Shown piece by piece: positions 12,000-24,559 of a DNA stretch of 64,000 nucleotides. Each line of letters opens with the position of its first letter. Positions within the stretch are counted from its first letter, which is position 1. The translations under genes were made by a program, and so were the position numbers. The notes beneath the pieces are model-generated. The model had not been told where the DNA came from, did no database searches, and was given only the letters and a program-made list of their open reading frames with translations. The stretch lies in NCBI GenBank assembly GCA_028015205.1, contig CM051512.1, positions 21,793,139-21,857,138 on the forward strand. Direction: 5' to 3'. Source of the stretch: Mytilisepta virgata (lineage: Eukaryota; Mollusca; Bivalvia; Mytilida; Mytilidae).

Positions 12000-12955
12000 A
12001 AAATTACCCCCTCCACAATTTCTCATTTACCCCCCCCCCCCTCTAAATTTTGTTTTCAACCCCCCCCCCCCCCCCCCCCCATTTCTTTATACTTTGCAAC
12101 CATAACAGCCCATTTAAATACACCATAACATATTAAAATAGAAAATGACATCATAGTCATGGAATTTGTTAATAATAAGGTTTTGATAACAGGGCACACA
12201 TATCAATTTCTTGCTATTGCACAATACTGTGCAATTGAAAATTTCTTCAAATATTTGACACATAATAGGTTTCTGACACAGAATAACTGAAATCAAAGAA
12301 CTTAGAATTGGTCATATGATTTGAATTTATATTCAATTTTTTGCTTCTTGTGCAATACAATATGCTGTGGAGAATTGCCCCCCCCCCCCCCCAAAAAAAA
12401 ATAATTTACCCCTTTTTTTAGCTTTTGTGCAATACACTATGAAGTTGCACATTGACCCCCCCCCTCCCCAAAAAAAAAACAAAAAACAATAAAATGTATT
12501 GTAACCCCCCCCCTTTTTTTGCTAAAAAAATTTGAAATTTTCTTTTTAATTTATGAAATATGAAATCAGAAAAAAATTACCCCCTCCCCAATTTCTCATT
12601 TACCTCCCCCCCTCTAAATTTTGTTTTCAACCCCCCCCCCCCCCCCTTTTCTTTATACTTTGCAACCATAACAGCCCATTTAAATACACCATAACATATT
12701 AAAATAGAGAATGACATCATAGTCATGGAATTTGTTAATAATAAGGTTTTGATAACAGGCCACACATATCAATTTCTTGCTATTGCACAATACTGTGCAA
12801 TTGAAAATTTCTTCAAATATTTGACACATAATAGGTTTCTGACACAGAATAACTGAAATCAAAGAACTTAGAATTGGTCATATGATTTGAATTTATATTC
12901 AATTTTTTGCTTCTTGTGCAATACAATATGCTGTGGAGAATTGCCCCCCCCCCCA
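12000..12955 (-). repeat. ~566-bp direct duplication with poly-C tracts inside copy 1
   Basis: The segment starting near 12092 (TACTTTGCAACCATAACAGC) is repeated almost base for base starting near 12657, an offset of about 566 bp. Both copies contain the ATCATAGTCATGGAATTTGT and CAATATGCTGTGGAGAATTG segments and are framed by runs of C. Copies 2 and 3 of the element contain a similar duplicated block. Confidence 0.85.
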
Positions 12956-12989
12956 AAAAAAAAAATAATTTACCCGTTTTTTAGCTTTA

Positions 12990-13530
12990 ATTTTGGACCC
13001 CGATTTGGACCAACTTGAAAACTGGGCCCATAATAAAAAAACTAAGTATATGTTTAGATTCAGCATATCAAAGAACCCCAAGAATTCAATTTTTGTTAAA
13101 ATCAAACTAAGTTTAATTTTGGACCCTTTGGACCTTAATGTAGACCAATTTGAAAACGGGACCAAAAATTAAGAATCTAAATGCACGGTTAGATTCGGCA
13201 TATCAAAGAACCCCAATAGTTCAATTTTCGATGAAATCAAACAAAGTTTAATTTTGGACCTCGATTTGGACCAACTTGAAAACTGGGCCAATAATAAAAA
13301 AACTAAGTACATGTTTAGATTCAGCATATAAAAGAACCCAAAGAATTCAATTTTTGTTAAAATCAAACTAAGTTTAATTTTGGACCCTTTGGACCTTAAT
13401 GTAGACCAATTTGAAAACGGGACCAAAAATTAAGAATCTAAATGCACGGTTAGATTCGGCATATCAAAGAACCCCAATAGGTCAATTTTCGATGAAATCA
13501 AACAAAGTTTAATTTTGGACCCTTTTGGCC
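12990..13530 (-). repeat. ~260-bp tandem units inside copy 1
   Basis: Two consecutive units carry the same series of landmarks (AATTTTGGACC, GGACCAACTTGAAAACTGGG, TTTAGATTCAGCATAT, TAGATTCGGCATATCAAAGA) at an offset of about 260 bp. The resulting similar short open frames are a by-product of repetition. Confidence 0.8.
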
Positions 13531-14135
13531 CCTAATTCCTAAACTGTTGGGACCAAAACTCCAAAAATCAATCCCAACCTTCCTTTTGTGGTCATAAACC
13601 TTGTGTTTAAATTTCATAGATTTCTATTTACTTATACTAAAGTTATTGTGCAAAAACCAAGAAAAATGCTTAGTTGGGCCCTTTTTTAGCCCCTAATTCC
13701 TAAACTGTTGGGACCAAAACTCCCAAAAACAATCCCAACATTCCTTTTGTGGTCATAAACCTTGTGTTAAAATTTCATAGATTTCTATTTACTTATACTA
13801 AAGTTATTGTGCAAAAACCAAGAAAAATGCTTAGTTGGGCCCTTTTTTAGCCCCTAATTCCTAAACTGTTGGGACCAAAACTCCCAAAAACAATCCCAAC
13901 ATTCCTTTTGTGGTCATAAACCTTGTGTTAAAATTTCATAGATTTCTATTTACTTATACTAGAGTTATTGTGCGAAAACCAAGAAAAATGCTTATTGGGC
14001 CCTTTTTTGGCCCCCAATTCTTAAACTGTTGGGACCAAAACTCCCAAAATCAATCCCAACCTTCCTTTTGTGGTCATAAACCTTGTGTTTAAATTTCATA
14101 AATTTCTATTAACTTATACTAAAGTTATAGTGCGA
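13531..14135 (-). repeat. ~160-bp core repeats, 4 copies, inside copy 1
   Basis: The landmark CCTAATTCCTAAACTGTTGG begins at about 13531, 13691, 13855 and (slightly changed) 14013. Each unit also has CCTTTTGTGGTCATAAACCT and AGATTTCTATTTACTTATAC. The unit length matches the core repeat reported for pearl-type bivalve elements. Confidence 0.9.
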
Positions 14136-14143
14136 AAACCAAA

Positions 14144-14182
14144 TGTCTTCGGACGACGACGCAGACGACGGACGACGACGCA

Positions 14183-14215
<33 letters not shown>

Positions 14216-14248
14216 AACGACGACGACAACGACGACGACGACGCCAAC
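14144..14248. repeat. (GAC)n trinucleotide microsatellite
   Basis: An almost uninterrupted run of GAC/ACG triplets with a few A interruptions, next to the palindromic end of the element. Open frames read it as poly-Arg or poly-Thr, which is meaningless translation. Confidence 0.95.
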
Positions 14249-14258
14249 GTCATACCAA

Positions 14259-14289
14259 TATACGACCGCAAAAATTTTGCGGTCGTATA
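14259..14289. repeat. 31-bp palindrome at the element terminus (copy 1)
   Basis: TATACGACCGCAAAA and TTTTGCGGTCGTATA are perfect reverse complements around a single central A. The same palindrome ends copies 2 and 3. Confidence 0.95.
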
Positions 14290-15190
14290 AAAACTGCGTG
14301 GAAAGTTATTTTTATCTCACTCGTTGATCTTATTATGACATACGTGTAACAGGTGAGGCAGAGTGATTCCCCTTTGCATACTAAGTTCTAGAACTGTCTA
14401 TAATGTGAAAATAATTTTAAAATGAAAATGAGTGTGTCGGTTTGGAATTCGGGAAATTGCACATGTTATTCATGTGTATCTGATTGATACGCCGTATTTA
14501 ACCTTTACATAAATATTTAGTTTTACTTTATTTTTGGAGGATTTGGTGAGTTTTTTTTTAAAGTTCTTTTCTTTATCTGTCATGTCTGTTTTAGTTGATA
14601 AAATGTTTGATATATGTTTTGTGTTTTTCCTCTTTATTTTTTGTACTAACTTTCCCTTAAAATTTTCGAATTTTAAAAATTGGGAATTATAAGTGGGTGA
14701 CTGAAAGTTTTCTTTCATTTTTATTTTATACATTTTATTTCTATACAGTATTGTCATACATTGTAGGCAGATGTGCAATAAGGTTTTAGAATTTTAATTT
14801 TCCAAAATTTGAGCCTGTATTCAAAGGTATAATAATTTATGAAAAAGGTGCACATGGATACAAAATGTGGGGAGTGTGGGGATAGCTATCGTTTCCGACC
14901 GCCTCAGTCTAGTTTATATTTAATTTAGTAAATGTCATCATTTTAGCTCTTCGTTCAAATTCTAGAACGTAAAATATGTAGGAAGTAAATTAGAACAGTC
15001 ATTTTTATTTCCTAGTGAAGTATACTTGATATGACTGGAAAAATCTGGAATATAACAATAAACTAAAACATTTAGTTAATACGTATATATTATCTGCATT
15101 TTGACAGCTAGCTAGATATCGTAAAATATCACCCCGTGAGCCAGAATATGAAGCTTGGGACGAGTGAGCGTCTATGAAAGTCGGGCAAAG
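14290..15190. other. non-coding
   Basis: AT-rich. A lysine-rich minus-strand frame at 14470-14778 is low complexity and has no recognisable domain. No feature is supported. Confidence 0.4.
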
Positions 15191-15191
15191 T

Positions 15192-15575
15192 TTTTAACCG
15201 CTTGTACATTAAATTAAATATATACACCACAGCTTTTATTTCACCCATAGGGTTAGGTGAGTAAACGCCCCTAAGTCCCGTACTAGATTTTCAAAGTAAA
15301 GTGGGGGGAGGGTCCGGACATATAATTTCACAATGTTTTAAAAGTATGAAGTCCGACACAGTTTTTAACCGCTTGTAGTTTAAATTAAAGATATACACCG
15401 TAGCTTTTATTTCACCAAGGGATTAGGTAGGTTAACGCCCCTAAGGCCCACACTAGATTTTCAAAGTTGAGTGTGCGGAGGGTCCGGACCTATAATTTCA
15501 CAATGTTTTAAAAGTATAAAATCCGGCAACGTTTTTAACCGCTTGTAGTTTAGATTAAAGATACACATAAAGAAT
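15192..15575. repeat. ~170-bp tandem repeat at the left end of the duplicated region
   Basis: TTTTTAACCGCTTGTA recurs at about 15192, 15362 and 15532. Each unit also holds the motifs TTTTATTTCACC, GTAAACGCCCCTAAG-like, GGGGGGAGGGTCCGGAC and ATAATTTCACAATGTTTTAA. The same pair of units heads each of the later 2.8-kb units. Confidence 0.85.
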
Positions 15576-16252
15576 CGCCATTTCAAAGATGTGGGTCAAC
15601 ACAGTGTGGATCAATTACGTCTGCGACAATGAATTGAGACAAAACTGTGTGTATGTACATTTATATTTATATTTATAGATCGTATATGCAATAAGAAATT
15701 GCATAAAAGTGTAAAAAATGGACTATTTGTAATTACAAAATATTTTTTAATACACATATTTTATTGGCACAAACTCATTTACAATAAATGGCAAAGGCCC
15801 AGTATTACAATCATGATGTAACACAATAATTCCAGAAATCAAATCAAATTACATTGTTTCTAGTTTCAAGGCAATTAAATATAAAGGAGGAAGATAATTT
15901 AAGGAGCAAAGCAGATTCATTATTTAAAATTATTTTGAGTCTGTTGTAGTCATTTTTTGGTAGAAACCTCAGTAAAAAATGTACTTAATTTTCAATTTGG
16001 TTTGTTTTACAAATTTGGCAGAATCTTTTATCCCTAGGAATATTCAGATATCTTCATCTTTCACTCATAAGTTGATGTGTAGCTTGCATATAGCAGATCT
16101 GTTACATCTATAAGTTAATAAATCAACATAAGGTGGACGTTGACCGATGTTATATATATACACTCCTAAAAAAACTTAGTTTAATTAGGAGAATATTACA
16201 GATAATTGAATTTTGATCCTGTAAACACTGACCTTGAATTCTTTGTTTTATA

Positions 16253-17575
16253 TCAATCAATCAATCAATCAGTTTATTGGATAAAGCACATGAATTAACA
16301 ATGCAATGTTATCCACAAGACATATATGTAATACATAAATATAAGTGTAAATACATGAAATAAAACATTTTTAGTCCCAATAACTTTAAGTTATTATATT
16401 ATAAAGTGTAATTATTTTATATATATACGATATATAAATCAATACAACAATAGTTAAGTTAGTCTGTAGTACATGATATTGGATTGGTCGCGGTGGAATC
16501 AGAAGAACGAATTTCAAAAGCCTCTCTAAGGTAAGTACAGATTTCCCTGGCACTTTCTTCAGTTAAATGATTCAGTAATTTTTCAATATATACTTCACTG
16601 TTGTTAAAAATCTTAAATTTTTCTCTTAGAGATTTGTATTTAGGGCAATTTAGAATGAAATGAACTTCATCCTCGACAGTGTTTGTGCAATGTTTACAAG
16701 TTCTATTATCAGTAGGAACTATTGGTTTTGAATATCTTCCTGTTTCTATTGCCAATGGATGTGCACTTATTCTGATTTTTGTTAACCATGATCTATCTGA
16801 CTTTTTAAGATTATATTTAAGGTAGTTCTTTAGTTCAAAGGAAGATGAGATTTTACTGTAAAAACGTAATTTACCTTCATTATTATTTTTAATAAAATTA
16901 AGTTGTCTATGAACTTTGTCTTTATAAAATTTTTCTAAAGATGTTTTGAACTCAGAAGAACTTATGTCAAGATTTGGAATTAAAAAAGTATCTTTAATCT
17001 TATGTAAAGTTGAAAGCCAACTATTTGTTTTGTCTCGGAAAAGACTTTTCTCTTCTTTGAATGCGGCTTTTAAAATATCGAATATATTATTTAAATGCGG
17101 TTTTAATGAAAAATTTAAATCCGTTAGGTATGAGAACCCTAGCTTTTGTAGTAAGAACTTGATTTGATTAAACATGGGTTTGTGTTTTTAGTCTCACAAA
17201 ATACATCATACACTAAAGTGTTATCTGATGAAAGTATATGATCTAAATTGCTTATGTTAGAAAACATAATTTTAGCTTTCATTGGGAGCCTTGCAAGTTC
17301 AGCTCTACAAGCATCATTTGAAGACTTGCAATGTACTCCTAATATTTCTTTTATAAATTTTATAAAGGGATCAGAGTTTTACAAAGGTGAAAGCAGACCC
17401 CATACTTCACTACAGTACATAAATATTGGAGATACAAGTGTATCAAACAGTTTTTCCAAAAATTTACATGAATAAGTTTAAGCCAACAATTTTTTTGATT
17501 TTGAAAAATGCTTTTCTTGCCTTTTCCATAAGGATAGCAATAGCCAAGTTAAAATTTATATTATGTTTCATAACT
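16253..17575 (-). mobile_element. 5'-truncated LINE with (ATTG)n tail, unit 1
   Basis: On the minus strand, conceptual translation from about 17560 gives a non-LTR reverse transcriptase C-terminal region (LAIAILMEKARKAFFKIKK, then LFDTLVSPIFMYCSEVWG), a stop within that part, a frame change near 17170, and then a 238-codon open frame (16459-17175) ending in CKHCTNTVEDEVHFILNCP, a C-x2-C...H...C knuckle typical of ORF2 C-termini. The element ends in ATTG repeats (TCAA on the + strand, 16253-16270), the kind of short-repeat tail found on CR1/L2-like elements. The catalytic reverse transcriptase core is missing, so it cannot be active. It lacks 5' domains and carries at least one stop and one frameshift. 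Confidence 0.85.
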
Positions 17576-18224
17576 ACCTGAATAACAATAATGATTAACA
17601 GTTCTAATGATAATATGAATGCAGTTCAAGTAGTATTCATGATCAAAAGTCCTTTTTTTTCAAGTACCTTAGTTTGGTGGTCTTAACTAAATAAATTTCT
17701 GGGCTACAGATAGCGAGACGGATCGAGGCCCGGGATTGTGGAAAACTTAACAAATTTAATCTGATTTTTTTAAATGTGACAATTATAATTTTCTTAGTGA
17801 AACCTATTCATAGTGCATCTTCTAAAGTTTCGTTTTGAATTGCATTTATTGTTTATTCATTTGTCACTGAGGCCATGGCTGGACTAACAGTTTTCATATT
17901 ACAAAATATGTTCATTTTTATTTAATGTTGTCGTTCAGGGTTGTTCGAGTCTGTCGTTATTTATAGGTTTTTGCATGTATCTCAAAAGTGGCTGCTAGCT
18001 AAATGACTGCTGGCATTTCAAAACGTTTCAAAAGGTTATATTCTTATATAAAAGTTTGGTTTTTAGACATTTCAAAAAAGTGGCTGCTAGCGAATGGCTG
18101 CTAGATTGAGTCTGGTCTTCGTACGTCTAATTCTAAACCCAAACCAAGAACACATGTACGCGTGTAGGGAGACTGAGGTATTTTTTTCTCTTTACCAGGC
18201 TGATCCAAGACTGTGATCCACAAC

Positions 18225-18230
18225 CCCCCC

Positions 18231-18261
<31 letters not shown>

Positions 18262-18263
18262 AC
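18225..18263. repeat. poly-C run followed by (CA)n, unit 1
   Basis: A run of more than 20 C residues is followed by CACACA. It recurs at 21041-21080 and, shorter, at 23852-23882, so run length varies among units. Confidence 0.9.
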
Positions 18264-18940
18264 TTCCCATTTTCCGTCGTTATTAAATTTTAAAATACAT
18301 TTCTACCTCAAACTAGCTGTTATTACCTGCAACTTAAAAAGTCAGTATCTAAACAGACTTTCAGCTGTTTTTGTTTACATTTTTGTTTATCATGTGACCA
18401 CATGAGTCATTTTATGACGCAATATGTAGCTATTTAAAGTTATATATTATAAATACAAGGAGTTCGTTAAACGGGGTTTTCTAGACAGTACGACGTGTAA
18501 GTATTTCTTTTAACATGTTAAAAATATTATGATAAGAGGGAAAAATGGATATATAAATTTATAATATTTTTTTATTTCTTATCCGATTTTGATGATTTTT
18601 AAATGGTTTTTCATATGAAATAGAATAAAGTTAATCCAGACATTTTTCTGTAACTTTTGTCATTGGAGAGATAAAAAGCATAAAAGGGGCAAAAAAAAAA
18701 TAGTCATTTTGAGAAAACCTAAAAAAAAATATTTTTCATCCAATTTTAATGGAGATATTTTCTTTAATTCAACATGATGAGTGCTTTCAGTAGTATGTCA
18801 ACAGATTTTTCCTATCTTTTACAGATTTTTAGATATTGGTTGTTAAAATTACAATGTAGCTGGAAATCTAAATTTTTTGTTATTCATCTGGTTTTTGTGG
18901 AAGGTCCAATATTCCAGATGTGTCATTTAGGCTATTAAAT

Positions 18941-21046
18941 TTTCAAAGTTAAGTGGGGGGAGGGTCCGGACATATAATTTCACAATGTTTTAAAAGTATG
19001 AAATCCGGCAAAGTTTTAAACCGCTTGTAGTTTAAATTAAAGATATACACCGTAGCTTTTATTTCACCAAGGGATTAGGTAGGTTAACGCCCCTAAGGCC
19101 CACACTAGATTTTCAAAGTTGAGTGGGGGGAGGGTCCGGACCTATAATTTCAAAATGTTTTAAAAGTATGAAATCCGGCAACGTTTTTAACCGCTTGTAG
19201 TTTAGATTAAAGATACACATAAAGAATCGCCATTTCAAAGATGTGGGTCAACACAGTGTGGATCAATTACGTCCGCGACAATGAATTGAGACAAAACTGT
19301 GTGTATGTACATTTATATTTATATTTATAGATCGTATATGCAATAAGAAATTGCATAAAAGTGTAAAAAATGGACTATTTGTAATTACAAAATATTTTTT
19401 AATACACATATTTTATTGGCACAAACTCATTTACAATAAATGGCAAAGGCCCAGTATTACAATCATGATGTAACACAATAATTCCAGAAATCAAATCAAA
19501 TTACATTGTTTCTAGTTTCAAGGCAATTAAATATAAAGGAGGAAGATAATTTAAGGAGCAAAGCAGATTCATTATTTAAAATTATTTTGAGTCTGTTGTA
19601 GTCATTTTTTGGTAGAAACCTCAGTAAAAAATGTACTTAATTTTCAATTTGGTTTGTTTTTCAAATTTGGCAGAATCTTTTATCCCTAGGAATATTCAGA
19701 TATCTTCATCTTTCACTCATAAGTTGATGTGTAGCTTGCATATAGCAGATCTGTTACATCTATAAGTTAATAAATCAACATAAGGTGGACGTTGACCGAT
19801 GTTATATATATACACTCCTAAAAAACTTAGTTTAATTAGGAGAATATTACAGATAATTGAATTTTGATCCTGTAAACACTGACCTTGAATTCTTTGTTTT
19901 ATATTATTTAAATGCGGTTTTAATGAAAAATTTAAATCCGTTAGGTATGAGAACCCTAGCTTTTGTAGTAAGAACTTGATTTGATTAAACATGGGTTTGT
20001 GTTTTTAGTCTCACAAAATACATCATACACTAAAGTGTTATCTGATGAAAGTATATGATCTAAATTGCTTATGTTAGAAAACATAATTTTAGCTTTCATT
20101 GGGAGCCTTGCAAGTTCAGCTCTACAAGCATCATTTGAAGACTTGCAATGTACTCCTAATATTTCTTTTATAAATTTTATAAAGGGATCAGAGTTTTACA
20201 AAGGTGAAAGCAGACCCCATACTTCACTACAGTACATAAATATTGGAGATACAAGTGTATCAAACAGTTTTTCCAAAAATTTACATGAATAAGTTTAAGC
20301 CAACAATTTTTTTGATTTTGAAAAATGCTTTTCTTGCCTTTTCCATAAGGATAGCAATAGCCAAGTTAAAATTTATATTATGTTTCATAACTACCTGAAT
20401 AACAATAATGATTAACAGTTCTAATGATAATATGAATGCAGTTCAAGTAGTATTCATGATCAAAAGTCCTTTTTTTTCAAGTACCTTAGTTTGGTGGTCT
20501 TAACTAAATAAATTTCTGGGCTACAGATAGCGAGACGGATCGAGGCCCGGGATTGTGGAAAACTTAACAAATTTAATCTGATTTTTTTAAATGTGACAAT
20601 TATAATTTTCTTAGTGAAACCTATTCATAGTGCATCTTCTAAAGTTTCGTTTTGAATTGCATTTATTGTTTATTCATTTGTCACTGAGGCCATGGCTGGA
20701 CTAACAGTTTTCATATTACAAAATATGTTCATTTTTATTTAATGTTGTCGTTCAGGGTTGTTCGAGTCTGTCGTTATTTATAGGTTTTTGCATGTATCTC
20801 AAAAGTGGCTGCTAGCTAAATGACTGCTGGCATTTCAAAACGTTTCAAAAGGTTATATTCTTATATAAAAGTTTGGTTTTTAGACATTTCAAAAAAGTGG
20901 CTGCTAGCGAATGGCTGCTAGATTGAGTCTGGTCTTCGTACGTCTAATTCTAAACCCAAACCAAGAACACATGTACGCGTGTAGGGAGACTGAGGTATTT
21001 TTTTCTCTTTACCAGGCTGATCCAAGACTGTGATCCACAACCCCCC

Positions 21047-21077
<31 letters not shown>

Positions 21078-21755
21078 ACTTCCCATTTTCCGTCGTTATT
21101 AAATTTTAAAATACATTTCTACCTCAAACTAGCTGTTATTACCTGCAACTTAAAAAGTCAGTATCTAAACAGACTTTCAGCTGTTTTTGTTTACATTTTT
21201 GTTTATCATGTGACCACATGAGTCATTTTATGACGCAATATGTAGCTATTTAAAGTTATATATTATAAATACAAGGAGTTCGTTAAACGGGGTTTTCTAG
21301 ACAGTACGACGTGTAAGTATTTCTTTTAACATGTTAAAAATATTATGATAAGAGGGAAAAATGGATATATAAATTTATAATATTTTTTTATTTCTTATCC
21401 GATTTTGATGATTTTTAAATGGTTTTTCATATGAAATAGAATAAAGTTAATCCAGACATTTTTCTGTAACTTTTGTCATTGGAGAGATAAAAAGCATAAA
21501 AGGGGCAAAAAAAAATAGTCATTTTGAGAAAACCTAAAAAAAAATATTTTTCATCCAATTTTAATGGAGATATTTTCTTTAATTCAACATGATGAGTGCT
21601 TTCAGTAGTATGTCAACAGATTTTTCCTATCTTTTACAGATTTTTAGATATTGGTTGTTAAAATTACAATGTAGCTGGAAATCTAAATTTTTTGTTATTC
21701 ATCTGGTTTTTGTGGAAGGTCCAATATTCCAGATGTGTCATTTAGGCTATTAAAT
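18941..21755. repeat. tandem segmental duplication, unit 2 (~2815 bp)
   Basis: Head-to-tail copy of unit 1 lacking the 838-bp LINE 3' part. It is nearly identical to unit 3 by eye, including the same deletion breakpoint. Confidence 0.95.
19901..20393 (-). mobile_element. LINE remnant, 3' part deleted, unit 2
   Basis: Only the upstream part of the LINE seen in unit 1 remains. The break joins GTTTTATAT to ATTATTTAAATGCGG, where unit 1 has the whole C-terminal ORF and tail. TATAT is present at both breakpoints in unit 1, consistent with a microhomology deletion. Confidence 0.85.
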
Positions 21756-24559
21756 TTTCAAAGTTAAGTGGGGGGAGGGTCCGGACATATAATTTCACAA
21801 TGTTTTAAAAGTATGAAATCCGGCAAAGTTTTAAACCGCTTGTAGTTTAAATTAAAGATATACACCGTAGCTTTTATTTCACCAAGGGATTAGGTAGGTT
21901 AACGCCCCTAAGGCCCACACTAGATTTTCAAAGTTGAGTGGGGGAGGGTCCGGACCTATAATTTCAAAATGTTTTAAAAGTATGAAATCCGGCAACGTTT
22001 TTAACCGCTTGTAGTTTAGATTAAAGATACACATAAAGAATCGCCATTTCAAAGATGTGGGTCAACACAGTGTGGATCAATTACGTCCGCGACAATGAAT
22101 TGAGACAAAACTGTGTGTATGTACATTTATATTTATATTTATAGATCGTATATGCAATAAGAAATTGCATAAAAGTGTAAAAAATGGACTATTTGTAATT
22201 ACAAAATATTTTTTAATACACATATTTTATTGGCACAAACTCATTTACAATAAATGGCAAAGGCCCAGTATTACAATCATGATGTAACACAATAATTCCA
22301 GAAATCAAATCAAATTACATTGTTTCTAGTTTCAAGGCAATTAAATATAAAGGAGGAAGATAATTTAAGGAGCAAAGCAGATTCATTATTTAAAATTATT
22401 TTGAGTCTGTTGTAGTCATTTTTTGGTAGAAACCTCAGTAAAAAATGTACTTAATTTTCAATTTGGTTTGTTTTTCAAATTTGGCAGAATCTTTTATCCC
22501 TAGGAATATTCAGATATCTTCATCTTTCACTCATAAGTTGATGTGTAGCTTGCATATAGCAGATCTGTTACATCTATAAGTTAATAAATCAACATAAGGT
22601 GGACGTTGACCGATGTTATATATATACACTCCTAAAAAACTTAGTTTAATTAGGAGAATATTACAGATAATTGAATTTTGATCCTGTAAACACTGACCTT
22701 GAATTCTTTGTTTTATATTATTTAAATGCGGTTTTAATGAAAAATTTAAATCCGTTAGGTATGAGAACCCTAGCTTTTGTAGTAAGAGCTTGATTTGATT
22801 AAACATGGGTTTGTGTTTTTAGTCTCACAAAATACATCATACACTAAAGTGTTATCTGATGAAAGTATATGATCTAAATTGCTTATGTTAGAAAACATAA
22901 TTTTAGCTTTCATTGGGAGCCTTGCAAGTTCAGCTCTACAAGCATCATTTGAAGACTTGCAATGTACTCCTAATATTTCTTTTATAAATTTTATAAAGGG
23001 ATCAGAGTTTTACAAAGGTGAAAGCAGACCCCATACTTCACTACAGTACATAAATATTGGAGATACAAGTGTATCAAACAGTTTTTCCAAAAACTTACAT
23101 GAATAAGTTTAAGCCAACAATTTTTTTGATTTTGAAAAATGCTTTTCTTGCCTTTTCCATAAGGGTAGCAATAGCCAAGTTAAAATTTATATTATGTTTC
23201 AAAACTACCTGAATAACAATAATGATTAACAGTTCTAATGATAATATGAATGCAGTTCAAGTAGTATTCATGATCAAAAGTCCTTTTTTTTTTCAAGTAC
23301 CTTAGTTTGGTGGTCTTAACTAAATAAATTTCTGGGCTACAGATAGCGAGACGGATCGAGGCCCGGGATTGTGGAAAACTTAACAAATTTAATCTGATTT
23401 TTTTAAATGTGAAAATTATAATTTTCTTAGTGAAACCTATTCATAGTGCATCTTCTAAAGTTTCGTTTTGAATTGCATTTATTGTTTATTCATTTGTCAC
23501 TGAGGCCATGGCTGGACTAACAGTTTTCATATTACTAAATATGTTCATTTTTATTTAATGTTGTCGTTCAGGGTTGTTCGAGTCTGTCGTTATTTATAGG
23601 GTTTTGCATGTATCTCAAAAGTGGCTGCTAGCTAAATGACTGCTGGCATTTCAAAACGTTTCAAAAGGTTATATTCTTATATAAAAGTTTGGTTTTTAGA
23701 CATTTCAAAAAAGTGGCTGCTAGCGAATGGCTGCTAGATTGAGTCTGGTCTTCGTACGTCTAATTCTAAACCCAAACCAAGAACACATGTACGCGTGCAG
23801 GAAGACTGAGGTATTTTTTTCTCTTTACCAGGCTGATCCAAGACTGTGATCCCCCCCCCCCCCCACACACACACACACACACTTCCCATTTTCCGTCGTT
23901 ATTAAATTTTAAAATACATTTCTACCTCAAACTAGCTGTTATTACCTGCAACTTAAAAAGTCAGTATCTAAACAGACTTTCAGCTGTTTTTGTTTACATT
24001 TTTGTTTATCATGTGACCACATGAGTCATTTTATGACGCAATATGTAGCTATTTAAAGTTATAACGTTATAAATACAAGGAGTTCGTTAAACGGGGTTTT
24101 CTAGACAGTACGACGTGTAAGTATTTCTTTTAACATGTTAAAAATATTATGATAAGAGGGAAAAATGGATATATAAATTTATAATATTTTTTTATTTCTT
24201 ATCCGATTTTGATGATTTTTAAATGGTTTTTCATATGAAATAAAATAAAGTTAATCCAGACATTTTTCTGTAACTTTTGTCATTGGAGAGATAAAAAGCA
24301 TAAAAGGGGCAAAAAAAAATAGTCATTTTGAGAAAACCTAAAAAAAAATATTTTTCATCCAATTTTAATGGAGATATTTTCTTTAATTCAACATGATGAG
24401 TGCTTTCAGTAGTATGTCAACAGATTTTTCCTATCTTTTACAGATTTTTAGATATTGGTTGTTAAAATTACAATGTAGCTGGAAATCTAAATTTTTTGTT
24501 ATTCATCTGGTTTTTGTGGAAGGTCCAATATTCCAGATGTGTCATTTAGGCTATTAAAT
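21756..24559. repeat. tandem segmental duplication, unit 3 (~2804 bp)
   Basis: Third head-to-tail unit. It differs from unit 2 by scattered substitutions (for example a shorter poly-C/CA tract at 23852) and shares its LINE deletion. Confidence 0.95.
22714..23206 (-). mobile_element. LINE remnant, 3' part deleted, unit 3
   Basis: Same truncated LINE and same breakpoint as in unit 2. Confidence 0.85.

Larger units (their letters stand above)
11673..14289 (-). mobile_element. HINE/pearl-like non-autonomous Helentron candidate, copy 1
   Basis: In element orientation (minus strand) it starts with a palindrome built on TATACGACCGCAAAA (14259-14289), continues with a (GAC)n microsatellite, about four ~160-bp core repeats, ~260-bp repeats and ~566-bp repeats rich in homopolymer C, and ends with TGCGGTCGTATCTAGCTGCG followed by a GCTG-CGCC-CAGC hairpin and GGAGCATTTTATT. 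A subterminal inverted repeat (ATACGACCGCA), a hairpin just before the 3' end, internal ~160-bp tandem repeats plus a microsatellite, and no target duplication are the described hallmarks of HINE/'pearl' elements in bivalves. Short open frames across it are repeat by-products, not genes. Two further copies lie at 52.8-54.8 and 55.6-57.8 kb on the opposite strand. Confidence 0.65.
15288..18940. repeat. tandem segmental duplication, unit 1 (3.65 kb, LINE 3' part retained)
   Basis: The junction landmark TTTTCAAAGTTAAGTGGGG and equivalents occur at about 15288, 18941, 21756 and 24560. Unit 1 is 838 bp longer than units 2 and 3 because it keeps the 3' part of a LINE (16251-17088). The rest matches the later units nearly base for base. 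Confidence 0.9.

Noticed and set aside
12899..13426. Similar ~85-residue open frames (also at 53.2-53.7 and 56.1-56.3 kb) that look like a conserved small protein family
   Set aside because: They fall in ~260-bp tandem repeats of the HINE-like element. Similarity follows from repetition, there is no domain, and neighbouring units break the frame.
14143..14349. Arg-rich and Thr-rich open frames
   Set aside because: They translate a (GAC)n microsatellite inside a repeat element.
14470..14778. 102-codon lysine-rich minus-strand frame
   Set aside because: Low-complexity composition, no domain, no splice or start context, no related sequence in the window.
17248..17475. 75-residue + strand frame identical in three places (17248, 20065, 22879)
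   Set aside because: It is the antisense shadow of a LINE reverse transcriptase region within the triplicated unit.
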